A DNA stretch of 64,000 bases, taken from the NCBI GenBank assembly GCA_024699855.1, contig JAMPIQ010000002.1:13020001-13084000 (forward strand), given 5' to 3'. This document shows, in pieces, positions 23,190 through 34,200 of the stretch (positions within the stretch are counted from its first letter, which is position 1; the number at the start of each line of letters is the position of its first letter). The translations under genes and the position numbers were made by a program. The stretch comes from Aphelenchoides besseyi (taxonomy: Eukaryota > Nematoda > Chromadorea > Rhabditida > Aphelenchoididae). The notes under the pieces were generated by a model. That model did not search any database. It was not told the origin of the DNA and saw only the letters and a list, made by a program, of their open reading frames with translations.

Positions 23190-26100
23190 TCAATCAGTGT
23201 CAGAGTCGGAAGGATGATAGCGCAATAATTGTTGACGTTCTTCTTCGACCTGTTCATCACCGATCGGCTCTTCTTTGTGTTTAGCTAATTCAATTTCAAC
23301 ATCCTCGTCTTTAACCACGTCGTGATATCGCGACAACTTTGATTCGAGATATTCGATACGATCACGCATTTTTGTTTCCGAGTTCATGTGCTCGGCCATC
23401 AAGCGCGCCAACCTAAAACGAAAGTAAGAAAACGGTACGTGAACGGTAGTTACCGTGTTTGCAGAATACGAACTGATGCTTGCAATTCGTCAGCAATTTC
23501 TTCAGCTGTTTTACTTTCTTCGGGAGCAGTTTCGTCGAGCAAATTGTCTTTGCGTAGAAGTTCACGTCCCTACAATACGATGCTAAGAAGAGAATAACAA
23601 ATTGCAAACCTTGTGAATTAGAATCTTCCGAGCTTCCGGATACTCACGCAACGCATTCCACAGATCATTTTTGTTCAAAACAAACAAATCGGTGTAACCA
23701 ACAGAGCGAACGTTGGCGGTTCGTCGATTTCCGTTTTTGCTTCCTACAAACATTTCGAATTGAAGTAAAGGACTTCAACTACCCTGTATGTTCAGAATAC
23801 TCAATTCACCAAAGACTGCACCTTCGGATAGAGTTGCGAAGACCGTGTTTCCATCGTCCGCTACTACTTGCAACATTCCTCGTTTCACGATGTACATTTC
23901 TCGTCCGATATCACCTTTTCGACAAACATAATCCATGGGACTGAACACTTGCAACTGCAGTTTCAACACCAATTCCGCTAACAATCCTGCTTCACAATCT
24001 TGAAAAATTCGCACTTTTCTCAACGTTTCAAAATGAACGTGCATCGCGATTTCGGCTTGAAGTTTGTTGGGCAACATTTCCAACACTTGTTGATCACTTA
24101 AACTCTGCTTGTTTGCCCACAAGTAGTCAAACCATTTAATAACTCGGACTTCTAGCTGTAAACTTCACTTAAAATCAGTGGATTCAAAAACATACGAACC
24201 TGTTTGCTCACACGTCGCAACTCCATGTATTGTTTGATTCCATCCATTCGATTTTGGAATTCAGTTCGTGAAGCACCCATATTTGAAATCATGCTGCAAT
24301 TTCATCGTAAAAAATAACCATTGAGTTAGCTTAATCACCTGCCAACGTTACCAACGATTGTAGCAAAAATAAGTACACCACACATGAGATCCATAGTAAC
24401 GAATGCAAATTCAATATTTTGTTGTGGACCCGGAACTTCACCAATAGTCGTTAGAATTAAAGTCGACCAATAGAAACTGTAAATGTAGCGACGTGCCAAT
24501 GTGTCTTCGACTCCACTATAACAAGGAACAATATTAAATGACATTATATTCTTTCGTAGTACTCCGGTAAACTCTGCGTATTTCGAAGGCCATACACCCA
24601 CGTATCAGATCCAAGTCCAATCGTTTCGGATATCAGAAAGTAGAAACACGCATTCCAATGAATGATCACTGCGATGTACCAAACCACAGAACCAACGCGA
24701 AATGCATTTGGATACGAACTTCGAGTTTCCGTGTGTTCCATGAATTTGATCAAACGCTCACGACGTAACAGTCGATTGAAACGAAACAACGCCGCTTTTC
24801 GATAAAGAAACAAACACAAATAGTCAACGGGAAATACACTCAATACGTCCAATCGAAACTGTCGACTTTGATAGTAAAGTTGTTTAATTCGCTTAACATC
24901 TCGCACCAATAATCCTTGCTCAAGGAAACCTAAACGTCGTCATTCGTAAACAAAAACAGATAAACTTGCCCGTATGAGAACGAAGAAACATGTCAACAAG
25001 ATAAACAAAATCACTGATAAGATCCAAAATCAACCACAGTAACCACAGGTTTTGGGAATCCAAATCCACAAACACACTTCGCGCAACTACAACCTAAACC
25101 GACAATAGTCAATCTGCACGGTTATTACTTGCAATAAGATTGTAGACGTAAACCGTTGAAATAGTTGCTGCCCAGTAATAGAAATACGCTTCGTTGGAAT
25201 CGATGACCAGTTTGTTGTGCAAATATTTCAGACGTCCACGTTTGTATTCTTCATATTCCTCGTTATTTGGAATCATACGTGTAATTCCGAATCGTTGCAG
25301 AATTCCTTTGTTTTTATCCAATTCTTCAACACCCAAAACCGGCGAGATTCCGAGACCAACATTCGAATCAGCGACTCGATTCGATTTTCCCATTTCCAGT
25401 GGTGGCAACTAAAATACTCAACTATTACTGAATTCAAAAGATTATACCGCTTCTATGACTTCAAAAACCTGCTATAAGTAAACAAAATGTCAACTGCGAA
25501 AATATACCTTAGTTCTGGTGTCGATTCCGTCTGCTAGTCGGCTTGAGGGTCCATTAGCGTGATTAATGTTTGTGCTATTAGGGACGGACGAGTTAGTCGT
25601 CAACTCATTAGTTGTCATTTTCCCATTCTCTACGACGGTATTCGTTGGAATGGACGACAGGGCAATAGTTGGTGATGTTCTCGGTTCGTCTGATTTTACG
25701 GATATAACTTCTTCGATTAGCGGCTCCAATGGTTGATTTCTTGCAGATTCGAGGTTTAGTGAACCTCCTGATGATTGAAAATTCTGCAAACAAAGTTATT
25801 GAGACTGGTCAATTAGCTGCCAAAGATGTCTTCTTTCCTCAAACATTTTAAGCTGCTCGTGAGGAATGAAGATTATAATTTCGAAAAGTACGTTTATTTG
25901 AACGTTATGATCTTAATCCACTACATAAGCACCAATTTCGATGACTTACATCTTTGTCCAAGTTGTCGTGTAATTCCGCATTTTCGAAATGAGCTTCATC
26001 TATTAGTGGATTGGAACTGTCAATCAGAATATCAATGGATTCAATTCGTTTTGGTGGTAGAAAGCGACGACGAGTAGCCGATTTCAAATGTCGCACACTG

Positions 26101-26414
26101 TGGGCCGAAATCAAACGCGACCGTTTTCGACTGCTATTAGGTCGAGTTATCCAATCATTTCGAGAATTCGTCCGACTGCTAGGATGAACATAACGCAGTG
26201 GTCGTCGATGTCGCCATATTCCGCCCGCTAATCCGCTTCCAATTGCCGCAACTTCCGAGCCGGAAATTGTTGATTCAGAATTCTTCGCTTGGTAACTACT
26301 TCTCGGTCGACCATGACGTGACTGTGGTGGGCCAATGGATGTCCATGTTCTTCCCGAATGAACACGTGATTGTATCAGTTGTGCACGTGATTTTCGCTGA
26401 ACATTGTCGGACAT
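23190..26414 (-). CDS. Cyclic-nucleotide-gated cation channel, CNGA/TAX-4 type
   Basis: A plasma-membrane cation channel opened by cGMP or cAMP, used by nematodes in sensory neurons. In order: a basic, Ser-rich cytoplasmic N-terminus (26414 to about 25490), S1-S4 helices including the Arg-rich [17 protein letters not shown]5 ([16 protein letters not shown]), pore [16 protein letters not shown] with the CNG TIGE filter, S6 ([11 protein letters not shown]), C-linker ([23 protein letters not shown]) and the cyclic-nucleotide domain ([36 protein letters not shown]). The phosphate-binding Arg-Thr pair is kept. A coiled-coil C-terminus ends in an acidic tail. The lone Glu in the pore marks an A-type subunit able to form channels alone. 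Which paralogue (tax-4, cng-1 or cng-3) cannot be fixed here. Confidence 0.92.
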
Positions 26415-26599
26415 TTCTTAGTCAGCAATAGAGTGTTAGAGCTTAGTAGGAGGCAAATTAGAACGTTTCAACAAGTGGCGTTGACAAAACCATTTTATTC
26501 GCATTTTACTATCGAATAATTGAAATATTTAAAATGTGTAGCAATCATTCAAAATTCTGTTATCAGCAATGTAAGCAGAATGTGCTCAGTGTCTTCACA

Positions 26600-26612
26600 G
26601 TTACTAGGTAAC
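26600..26612. promoter_or_regulatory. 13-bp palindrome upstream of the CNG channel
   Basis: GTTACTAGGTAAC is a perfect inverted repeat (GTTAC, 3 bp, GTAAC) 186 bp upstream of the CNG start codon. It resembles a one-base-short X-box and could bind an RFX factor, but it does not fit the 14 bp consensus. The rest of 26415-26857 is 5' leader of this gene and 3' UTR of Orai. Confidence 0.3.
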
Positions 26613-26857
26613 GAGGAGCTGAGACAAAATGAGCGACCTCACTCATCTGCCAAGTGCTTCTTGTGGTTGTGAAACAATAAAATTCAGTTTATTAGTTTAC
26701 TTGCAAAAACACAAGAAACACGTAACAATGATTCCGTAACGAACTTTTTTACCAGTGGTGTTTTGATTAGAGTTGAGTAGCAAAGACAATTGATAAATAA
26801 GGCACCTTGAAATGAAGGCAAGACGGAGAGAACCAATGAAGAAGTATTTGTAAGAGT

Positions 26858-28247
26858 CTATGGTTTTACGACGTTCACCGATTGCAAGATGTTTGGATTT
26901 GTTTCCGTTCGTGTCATTTGGTTTTCGTCCATATACTTTTCCAAATCGATCACTTTGTCGTTCACTCGTTCCATCGAATGTGAAAAACGATTGCGATGGA
27001 TCATGCACGATAGAATGGTAAAAGCAATAAGCACGGGAACTAAACAACTTGAGCTCAGTAATTAGTATTCCATTACTCACCTAATAAAGCGGTCGTTATG
27101 TAACCACCAAGTGGAAAGTTGATGGCATCAAATTTTATAATGAAAATAACACCGATTTCGAGTAAAAATAGAACTAAACCAATGCACGTGGAGAACAACC
27201 ATGAAAGTTCGATGTAGCGACTAAACAACCAGTCAATAAGCAAACACTTTACTTTCACTTACCTTAAACGAATATGCGGCGAGTCTTGTGTACAACCGTT
27301 AGCTTCAATGTATGGCAACAGACATGTCGATATCATTAAGGCGAGAAGATGTACTGACACCAGCAGTGTAGTCACAACTCCCAATAAAATCATCAATCCA
27401 TGAGGCGTTTTATCTTCGTATTGTAATTCAACCAACGCAACCTAGAAATTATATGTCGAACGGTTGTGTTACAATTCTTACCATAGCAAAACCGGCGAGA
27501 AGGGCGGAGGTTCGAGAAGATGCTTTGAGTTGTGCTCGACTGAGATCATATCGATACTTTTCGTGCAATGCAAGTTCACCACGATGTCTGAAATGGAAAA
27601 CTACAGAGTAATGTAAAAACGCGTTGTCTCCCCCACCTGTTAAGTGGTTCTAATTGGGGGATATTGAAACCGAGAGTTGCATTATGCGCTTGGGGACCGA
27701 CTCCAGCATTGTAGCCGTAATACGGTTGTGTGGGTACTTCATGAAAATTAACTGCAGTTTGCGGTTGAGAGTTGGAATCGTTTAGATTGCGCGGTATTGA
27801 GCCTTGTATCGATGATTTTGAAAACGGTGGTGAATTCGGCAGACCGTTTCCATTCATCACTTTTCCGTTCCACGACGACGAACTGCCGGTTGTGCCCGTA
27901 CTGCCGTTGGCCAGAAATCGAGTTGCCGTCACTGCAGTCGCTACTGCTTTTACACTGCGAGCACCAAAAACTGACGACGGTTTACGCGGTGGTTCGTTGA
28001 CTGAAGCAATGAAGAAGCGTGAATTCGGTGATGGTTGCGCAGGCGGCGTTGTGAATTGTTCGTCCTCCTCCGAAATCAACGATTTCAATTCGTCGGCTTT
28101 AGCAGAAGTTGTCGGATCGACGTTAATGATCGTTGGAACAATTGGAGCTGATTTGGTCGAACTGTTCGATGGAGTCGGGCTCACCATTTCTGAGAGAATA
28201 CCAGACGGTAAACGGCGATTGAATAAAGACGTGGTGTTAGAAAACAT
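26858..28247 (-). CDS. orai-1: Orai store-operated calcium channel
   Basis: The pore subunit of the calcium-release-activated calcium channel, gated by STIM from the ER. After about 200 residues of Ser/Pro/Thr-rich cytoplasmic sequence comes the core: DLSRAQLKASSRTSALL (the basic gating helix), AGFAMVALVELQYED with the selectivity-filter Glu of VELQ, HLLALMISTCLLPYIEA, SPHIRLK, HIELSW-like YIELSWLFSTCIG, the third and fourth helices, and a C-terminal helix MERVNDKVIDLEKYM suited to STIM coupling. Five exons. The N-terminal extension is much longer than in vertebrate Orai. The stop is TAG at 26858-26860. The gene lies upstream of the CNG channel on the same strand but with its own 5' region. 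Confidence 0.93.
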
Positions 28248-29156
28248 TTTGATTTGGAAGTTAGCTGTGCAAATACCAAGAAATGACCATAAATGGGCTA
28301 ATGGAACTACAAGTGCGATCTTGACAACCTGTTTATGTTATCACGAATTTGCAGCGAAAACAAGAGACCGATGACGAAGAATAGTGAGCAGAAAAGAGGG
28401 TCGATCAATTTGCAAAAACACCCACAAACCGAACACAAATTCAATGATATCAGTTGGTTACGAGCGTTGAAACAACTGGAAAAAGGCAACGAAAAGCTTT
28501 TGAGCGCTAAATACTATCAGCAAATAAGTGATTGAAACGACACAGGTTTTAAGCAGCTCGTCCGAACAATTTAAACGTGCGGTATGCAAACATTATTGTG
28601 ATCGCGTACTTCGCGGCATAAATTTCAATCGAGTTCATTCCACGAACCGTCCTCTCTGGAGTGATAAGAAGAAAAACTTGGAAAACAGAAATCATTCCTT
28701 GACAATTCGTTGATTACAAACACCGATAGGAGATGTTAGGAACTTTTTTTGCTGTTGTGATTGTCAGGTGATTGTCTACAAGAAAATGTTTCCAAAATAT
28801 CAAAGTGCAACAAAGTCAAACTTGGCTTACGAAACTTATGACCGATGTTAAGCGCCGAACGATTAAAAGTTTGTGATTGGATTTAAGACTCTGCCGGGAA
28901 TAATGTTCCGCTTAACGAAGAACATGTGAGTCGAAGAACGAGAGAACAAAACAGGATGCGCTTCAGCATTCTGAATCACCATCCGACCGCAACTCGGCCG
29001 CCCGCATTGCCAAAAGAACGTGTGTGTCATTGTGGAAACGAAGCGCAAAAATCAAAATGATTTTCGGTTGGACCCACTTCTGCCAATCCCCTTTTTTCTA
29101 CGTGACTCCGCAAATTTTCATTAGCAAGAAAGTGCAATAAAATGGTGAACGAAAAC
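28248..29156. other. Spacer upstream of Orai
   Basis: No confident gene. Several short open frames on both strands lack homology. One two-exon candidate is listed separately (28903-29060). An AATAAA on the plus strand near 29138 could end such a transcript. Confidence 0.5.
28903..29060 (+). CDS. Candidate two-exon micro-ORF
   Basis: ATG 28903 gives seven codons and two bases, then GTGAGT; a 41 bp intron ends in CGCTTCAG at 28966, and the second exon stays open to TGA 29058-29060, about 38 residues in all (MFRLTKNI..., Pro-rich middle, CHCGNE). Splice signals are good and a plus-strand AATAAA follows within 80 bp. The peptide is not recognised, and the same second exon is open in another frame, so the model is tentative. 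Confidence 0.25.
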
Positions 29157-30505
29157 TCACAGTTTTTGATTATGAACGGGATGACAAACGATCGGAACGC
29201 ATTGACCACCGGCTGCGAGGTCGGACGTGCTTACGTTACGCGAATTGAGAAACGTTCGCCCGAGTGGTGCTGTCACGATGTTTCCGATGTTATTAATAGC
29301 TCCAAATGCAAATTGAGCTTGTGGTCGAGCCGTCGGTGCAACACGTGCTCGATATGGAACTTGTTGCGACGTTTGTTGGTTCGGCACTGCACTGCCGTTG
29401 CTTTGTAAGGTCCACGAAGCTGAAATGGACAAACATCTGGTCGTGTTTAAACGAAATGGAAGAGAACGAAAGAGTGTGCGAAGGAAGGTAAGAACGAGCA
29501 GAATCTGTTTGCAGTTTTTGAGGCCAATTTCTCCAAAAAAACCCACAAACTGAACGAAATTTCTTACTACGAACAAAACTCGCTTGTAAATAAAAACATG
29601 CCACGTGTTCTAAGAATGCGTTAACAAATGCTCTTCCTCTTTTTGTTTGTCACAACCAGCAGTTGGCGGTCAGTTTTGAGCGCCTACTTGAGTGCGCGGG
29701 AAACCCCAAGCTTAATGGCTTCGCAATGGTCGACACAGTTGCGAGGTCTATGCGAACGTACTCAAGATCTCAGCCCATCATTTTTCTGAATAGAATTCGA
29801 AAAAATTGTGTTTTCAAGAATTAAAGTGTTTTGACTTAAGAGGTAAGAATCCGATCAAGAAGTTACAATAAATGTAAACGTGCAAACTCACATTGCGTTT
29901 TACGAAGGTCGGGATTTTTGTCTGTCTGCATATTGAGTTGATCTGTCGTCTGATTGTTTTGATTTCTGCGACGACGATTCGGTGAGCTCAGATCTTGTTC
30001 GGAAATCGAGCGTCGAAGTCCAAGAAGACGTTTTCGTTTGAGGTCTAAAAACGAAAAATGAAAAACAATCACGTCCCTTCTAACGCCTTTTCACGCGCCG
30101 TAAGAAGCTTTACAGCAAAGCGAGCGGGGGTGGAATGAAAATGACGATCGATTATGATGCCCGCCCCTACGTGAACCCTGAACGTAATCATACCTGTACC
30201 GAGCAAATCGAGTTTCCGACGAACATTTTCCAAATTGTTTTGAACACTTCGAGTTGTCGATTGATTGGGTTCCGGACGATCGGCGACTAGCTCCTCATTT
30301 TCCGCTGATGAGTCATTGCTTTCTTTTTTGTTCTAGAATGACAAGCGAATACAAATGTTTTGTGACCATGTCAACATGATCGCATATTCAAAGAATATTC
30401 GATCTAAATCATTTCAAAAACATTCACCTGAGTTTTGATATCGTTGCTTTCGCTTTTGCTGTTCGACCAAAAAGAAATTGACGGCAAATATTTTCGCATG
30501 TCCAT
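29157..30505 (-). CDS. Unrecognised four-exon gene, Ser/Asn/Arg-rich protein
   Basis: Four exons join in phase: 30428-30505 (phase 0), 30194-30332 (phase 1), 29892-30044 (phase 1) and about 29157-29421, giving roughly 210 residues. The start lies 4 bp after AGCTTTCAG, a good trans-splice acceptor. The product begins MDMRKYLPSISFWSNS, has an acidic middle (SAENEELVADRPE), a helical segment NNLENVRRKLDLLG, a basic LKRKRLLGLRRSISEQDL with RRSIS, which looks like a 14-3-3 or basophilic-kinase site, and a low-complexity Gln/Ala/Asn end. No signal peptide or membrane helix. I know no homologue. A GTAAGC donor lies inside the last exon, so an alternative 3' end is possible. Confidence 0.55.
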
Positions 30506-31208
30506 TAATCTGAAAGCTCTCACATATTTCAATATGAGATGATACGTATCGGACTTCAATTCAGCGATATTTTAAGAGAAACACGAACTTTCAACGACAA
30601 GCTCGTAAGCTGAAACAATCAATTCTAGCAATCAGCAAATGTTTTGGCGCTACTTGAGCTTTGAACTGAAGTCTCGCGTACTGATAAAATGACTTTCAAT
30701 AGTCAACACATAAGAATGGCGGGCGTGCCTTAACTGACGAATTTAAAGGTGGTGGGAACGGTTTACGTGAACGATCGCAAAGTTCGAGCAACGGAAACGA
30801 TTGTGAGCAAACCCCAGGGAATATCAGACGTTACTCACGCGCTTGTGAACAAAAATCGACTGTTGGAGCAACGATTGTGTTGCGTTTGGCGTCATCAAGG
30901 TCATAGCCTATGTAAATTTTATCATGTGCTCTCGATTCATAACTCTTGCAGAGTACGATTAAGTGACAATAATCCTTTCGAAACAACGCTGCAGTCTATG
31001 GTTTTATTCTATGGAGCAAGGAAAGCAAATAACACCGGAGATTAACTTATGACATTTAATAAACATAGGAAAGTCGAAAGGAAGATGGCAATTAAGTAGA
31101 TGAAGATGACCATCAAGTAAGAGTATATTACCGGATATATTAAGCACAGGACTTAAGAAACGAGTGAGCAAAGTAGGGAGTTGGGGAATTTAAAAATTTT
31201 CAGAAAAT
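30506..31208. other. Spacer between unknown gene and PI4KA 3' end
   Basis: I see no gene here. A plus-strand frame 30749-31045 is open for 98 codons but has no recognisable domain, splice signals or poly(A) signal. The region probably holds the promoter of the unknown minus gene and the PI4KA 3' UTR. Confidence 0.5.
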
Positions 31209-34200
31209 TCAATTGAAATATGGAATGTCGTTTTGAATGTATTGCAATTGATCGTACATCAGACTGCGCATGTTGTTCAGACAGTTGTTGATTATCAAAA
31301 GCATATTCTTTGCTGCCTCACGTTCTGATGCTTCGGGACAGAATCGGGCACGTAGCAAACTGAGCGTTTTACCGCGGAAACACGGCAATTTGGTCTCTAA
31401 CATTTGAGCAATCAACGCCATGAACTCCTAAATTAAAGTAAACTTTTAGATCATATACCAATTTCTTACGCTGTAATATGGACGGACTGCCAAATAAACT
31501 TGAACGCACAGTTTGGAGAATTGTTTGAAGGGTGCTGAATCTGTTTTATGTCCCATTATCTCAAGCATTTCTTGTGACAACTTAAAATCCGGCTCGAAAC
31601 CCAAGTTCTTTCCTGGACTGCTTTCCAACATGAATCCAAAATCTGAAATAACGATCAACTATTAAATGTTCTTCAATTGACTCTAACCGATGTGAATAAT
31701 GTGTCCTTCACTGTTTAACATTATGTTGCCATTGTGTCGATCTTTGATTTGCAAAAGATAACTGAACACACTGTACGCTGCCATACTACGTACGAAATTT
31801 CGTCGAGCTTTTCGAAAAGCCTCACTATTTTCCTCGCCGTATTTAGCAACGAAATAGTTGAAAAGGGCAACGTCCGTTTGACTGCCAAGCTGACTTCGTG
31901 ATTTCGAATCGGGAACACACTCGATCACACCACAACCGGGATTCGTAGCAACAACACGATACGGAAAGAAGTTGACATCAATATTGAACATGTCACAAAT
32001 GTTCTTCATCAATTGCATGACTTGTAAAGCGAGAATATCCTGTCGAACATCGTCTCCAACTTTGAAGATCGCCGCTTTCCAACCAACACTTTCATCTTGT
32101 CGAGTGAATCCTGACTTGTCTGATGATAAAAGATTGATTTCGGGTTGAGGTTCTTTGTTTTCTTCTGCTTCGATTTCACGTCTATAAACATCTAATGCGA
32201 TTTTCTCAACGGTCTCCACGCCACAATGTTTCATTCGAAAACGAGCAAGAAACGGAGCTTTTGCGGCACTAAAAACAAGCCATACAAATGATTTAAATAA
32301 ACTCTGTACCTTTGCATTGGAGTTGCACTTGAGTAATCGATTTCAATGATGATTGCTTCGGGATTTGCAGGCAAATAAGTGACTCCTTCGATTTGTACTT
32401 CCGACAGAGCTTTCAAGCAGGCGGTTTTACGATTTTCTTTGGAAATCGGTTTTATTGTGCCCGATATTTGTGTGATTCGTTTGAACAAATCGAATTCAGC
32501 ACGATGGAATCGACGAGCCGGACCCTCCAATCGACTGTGTATCTAAACATAATAAGGTTGATGACCTAACTTGTCGGACTCTTACTCTTTCAGCAATCGC
32601 ACTCAGAGGTTTGTACAGAACTGGATCTTGGATTTTTGAATCCTCGTCCATGTACATGTTCGCATTCATATTCCACAACAATTGATGAGCTAAAAGTTGC
32701 GAATGTCCAGCCAACCACAAAATTAAGTCAGCGCAATAACCCATCTATAATGACGAATATTATTAAAGTTCAATTAGAACATACCGTGTCCCATCTAATG
32801 CACTGAACAATTTGTGGAATAAACAATAAAAGAACATCTGGAGAATATGTTCGAAGCACGTCAACTGCATATTGCGCAGTAGTTGGATGTGGATGAAATA
32901 GATCAGGACACAACAACGACAATGCCAAAACCGGCGAACAACGAGTCCAAGTCATAATTTGACTAAGTTTTGAATTTTCAATCATGTCATAACCGTTCGA
33001 TGGATCACCAAGAAATAGTGGAAGAGCTTCTGGAACGTGACTAACAGCCTCAGGATTTGAACGAATCAATTCTTGAAGCGTTGCTCGAATCTGTGAGAAT
33101 GCGCGAAATCGACTGACCAAATGAACAGCCAATTCCGGTGAAATTTCCCATGCAAAACGAGTTAAATCTCTCAACTGTTTTGGTTCGCCCATAAACTGTT
33201 TTGTGTACGCATCCAATGCGGGATCTGTTTCTTCTGTTTGATCGCCCAATGGATTAACCCAAACATTTATGCGTTCGATTTCGTTGGCCTTTAAAAAACT
33301 GTATTGCAATAAGTCAAATTCTAAACTCACGACTAGTAGCAAAATCAATTGTCGTCGACGTAAACAGTTTTTCAATTGTCGATCCAAACTTTTGCTCATC
33401 GATGCACTCGTAGCTCGATGAGCACTCACACGTTGAGACGGCGTACGTGGTTGTTTGTAACCACTGGATGTACCACCGTGCCATGTTTGACTAACCGAAT
33501 GGAACTGAACAGTCGTTGCATACGGTGTGCCCGTGTAGTTGTAATTAAAAGTTCCGGCAGTCTGTGCAGGATGAGTTAATTCGTGTTCAGCTCCCGTAAA
33601 CGCTTCTTTCTTGATGTATTTTCCATCATTATGCACAGCTTGCCAGAATAAGAGAAGAAAATGAACGTCCGATTTGAGTTGAACTAACGATTGTGTAGGT
33701 GTTTGTGGTGGAAGACTGAATAACAACAAACTAACAATTCTCCATTGAATACTCACGTAAAATAGTCAAATGCACAGGCGTAAATCCGTTGTCGTAGAGT
33801 GTTTTGAGACTGCAAATTCGGTGAAATATCGTTTTGAATGACGTTTAGAGCGGAAGCCAAAAGTCGGAAACGAACACCGATGGCTTCGATGTGACGACTT
33901 AGCATTGCTAAAAAGTTATATTAAATGTAGAAACAGAATAAAATTGCATACGAGTAGTGATAGATGCATTGCTGTTCGGCGATTTTCCGTTTCCAATGTT
34001 TAATGAAAGAACTTCGGAAAAAAGAACATCAAACAAATCGAGTTGCTGCTGATGATAGTACCGAGCCAAAGACATTCGTTCGGCAAGAAACTAAAACAAT
34101 AGTGAACAATTTAACCATTTTACTTACACAAGCCCAAATAGCATGTGGTTTGATGTTTGGCGATGGTCGTCTTGAGCATCGATGATTTGCAATTGGTGAT

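Noticed and set aside
27772..28374. 200-codon plus frame opposite Orai
   Set aside because: It is the antisense shadow of the Orai N-terminal exon, whose minus-strand frame continues into the channel core.
30749..31045. 98-codon plus frame
   Set aside because: No supporting splice, poly(A) or domain signal; composition is not convincing.
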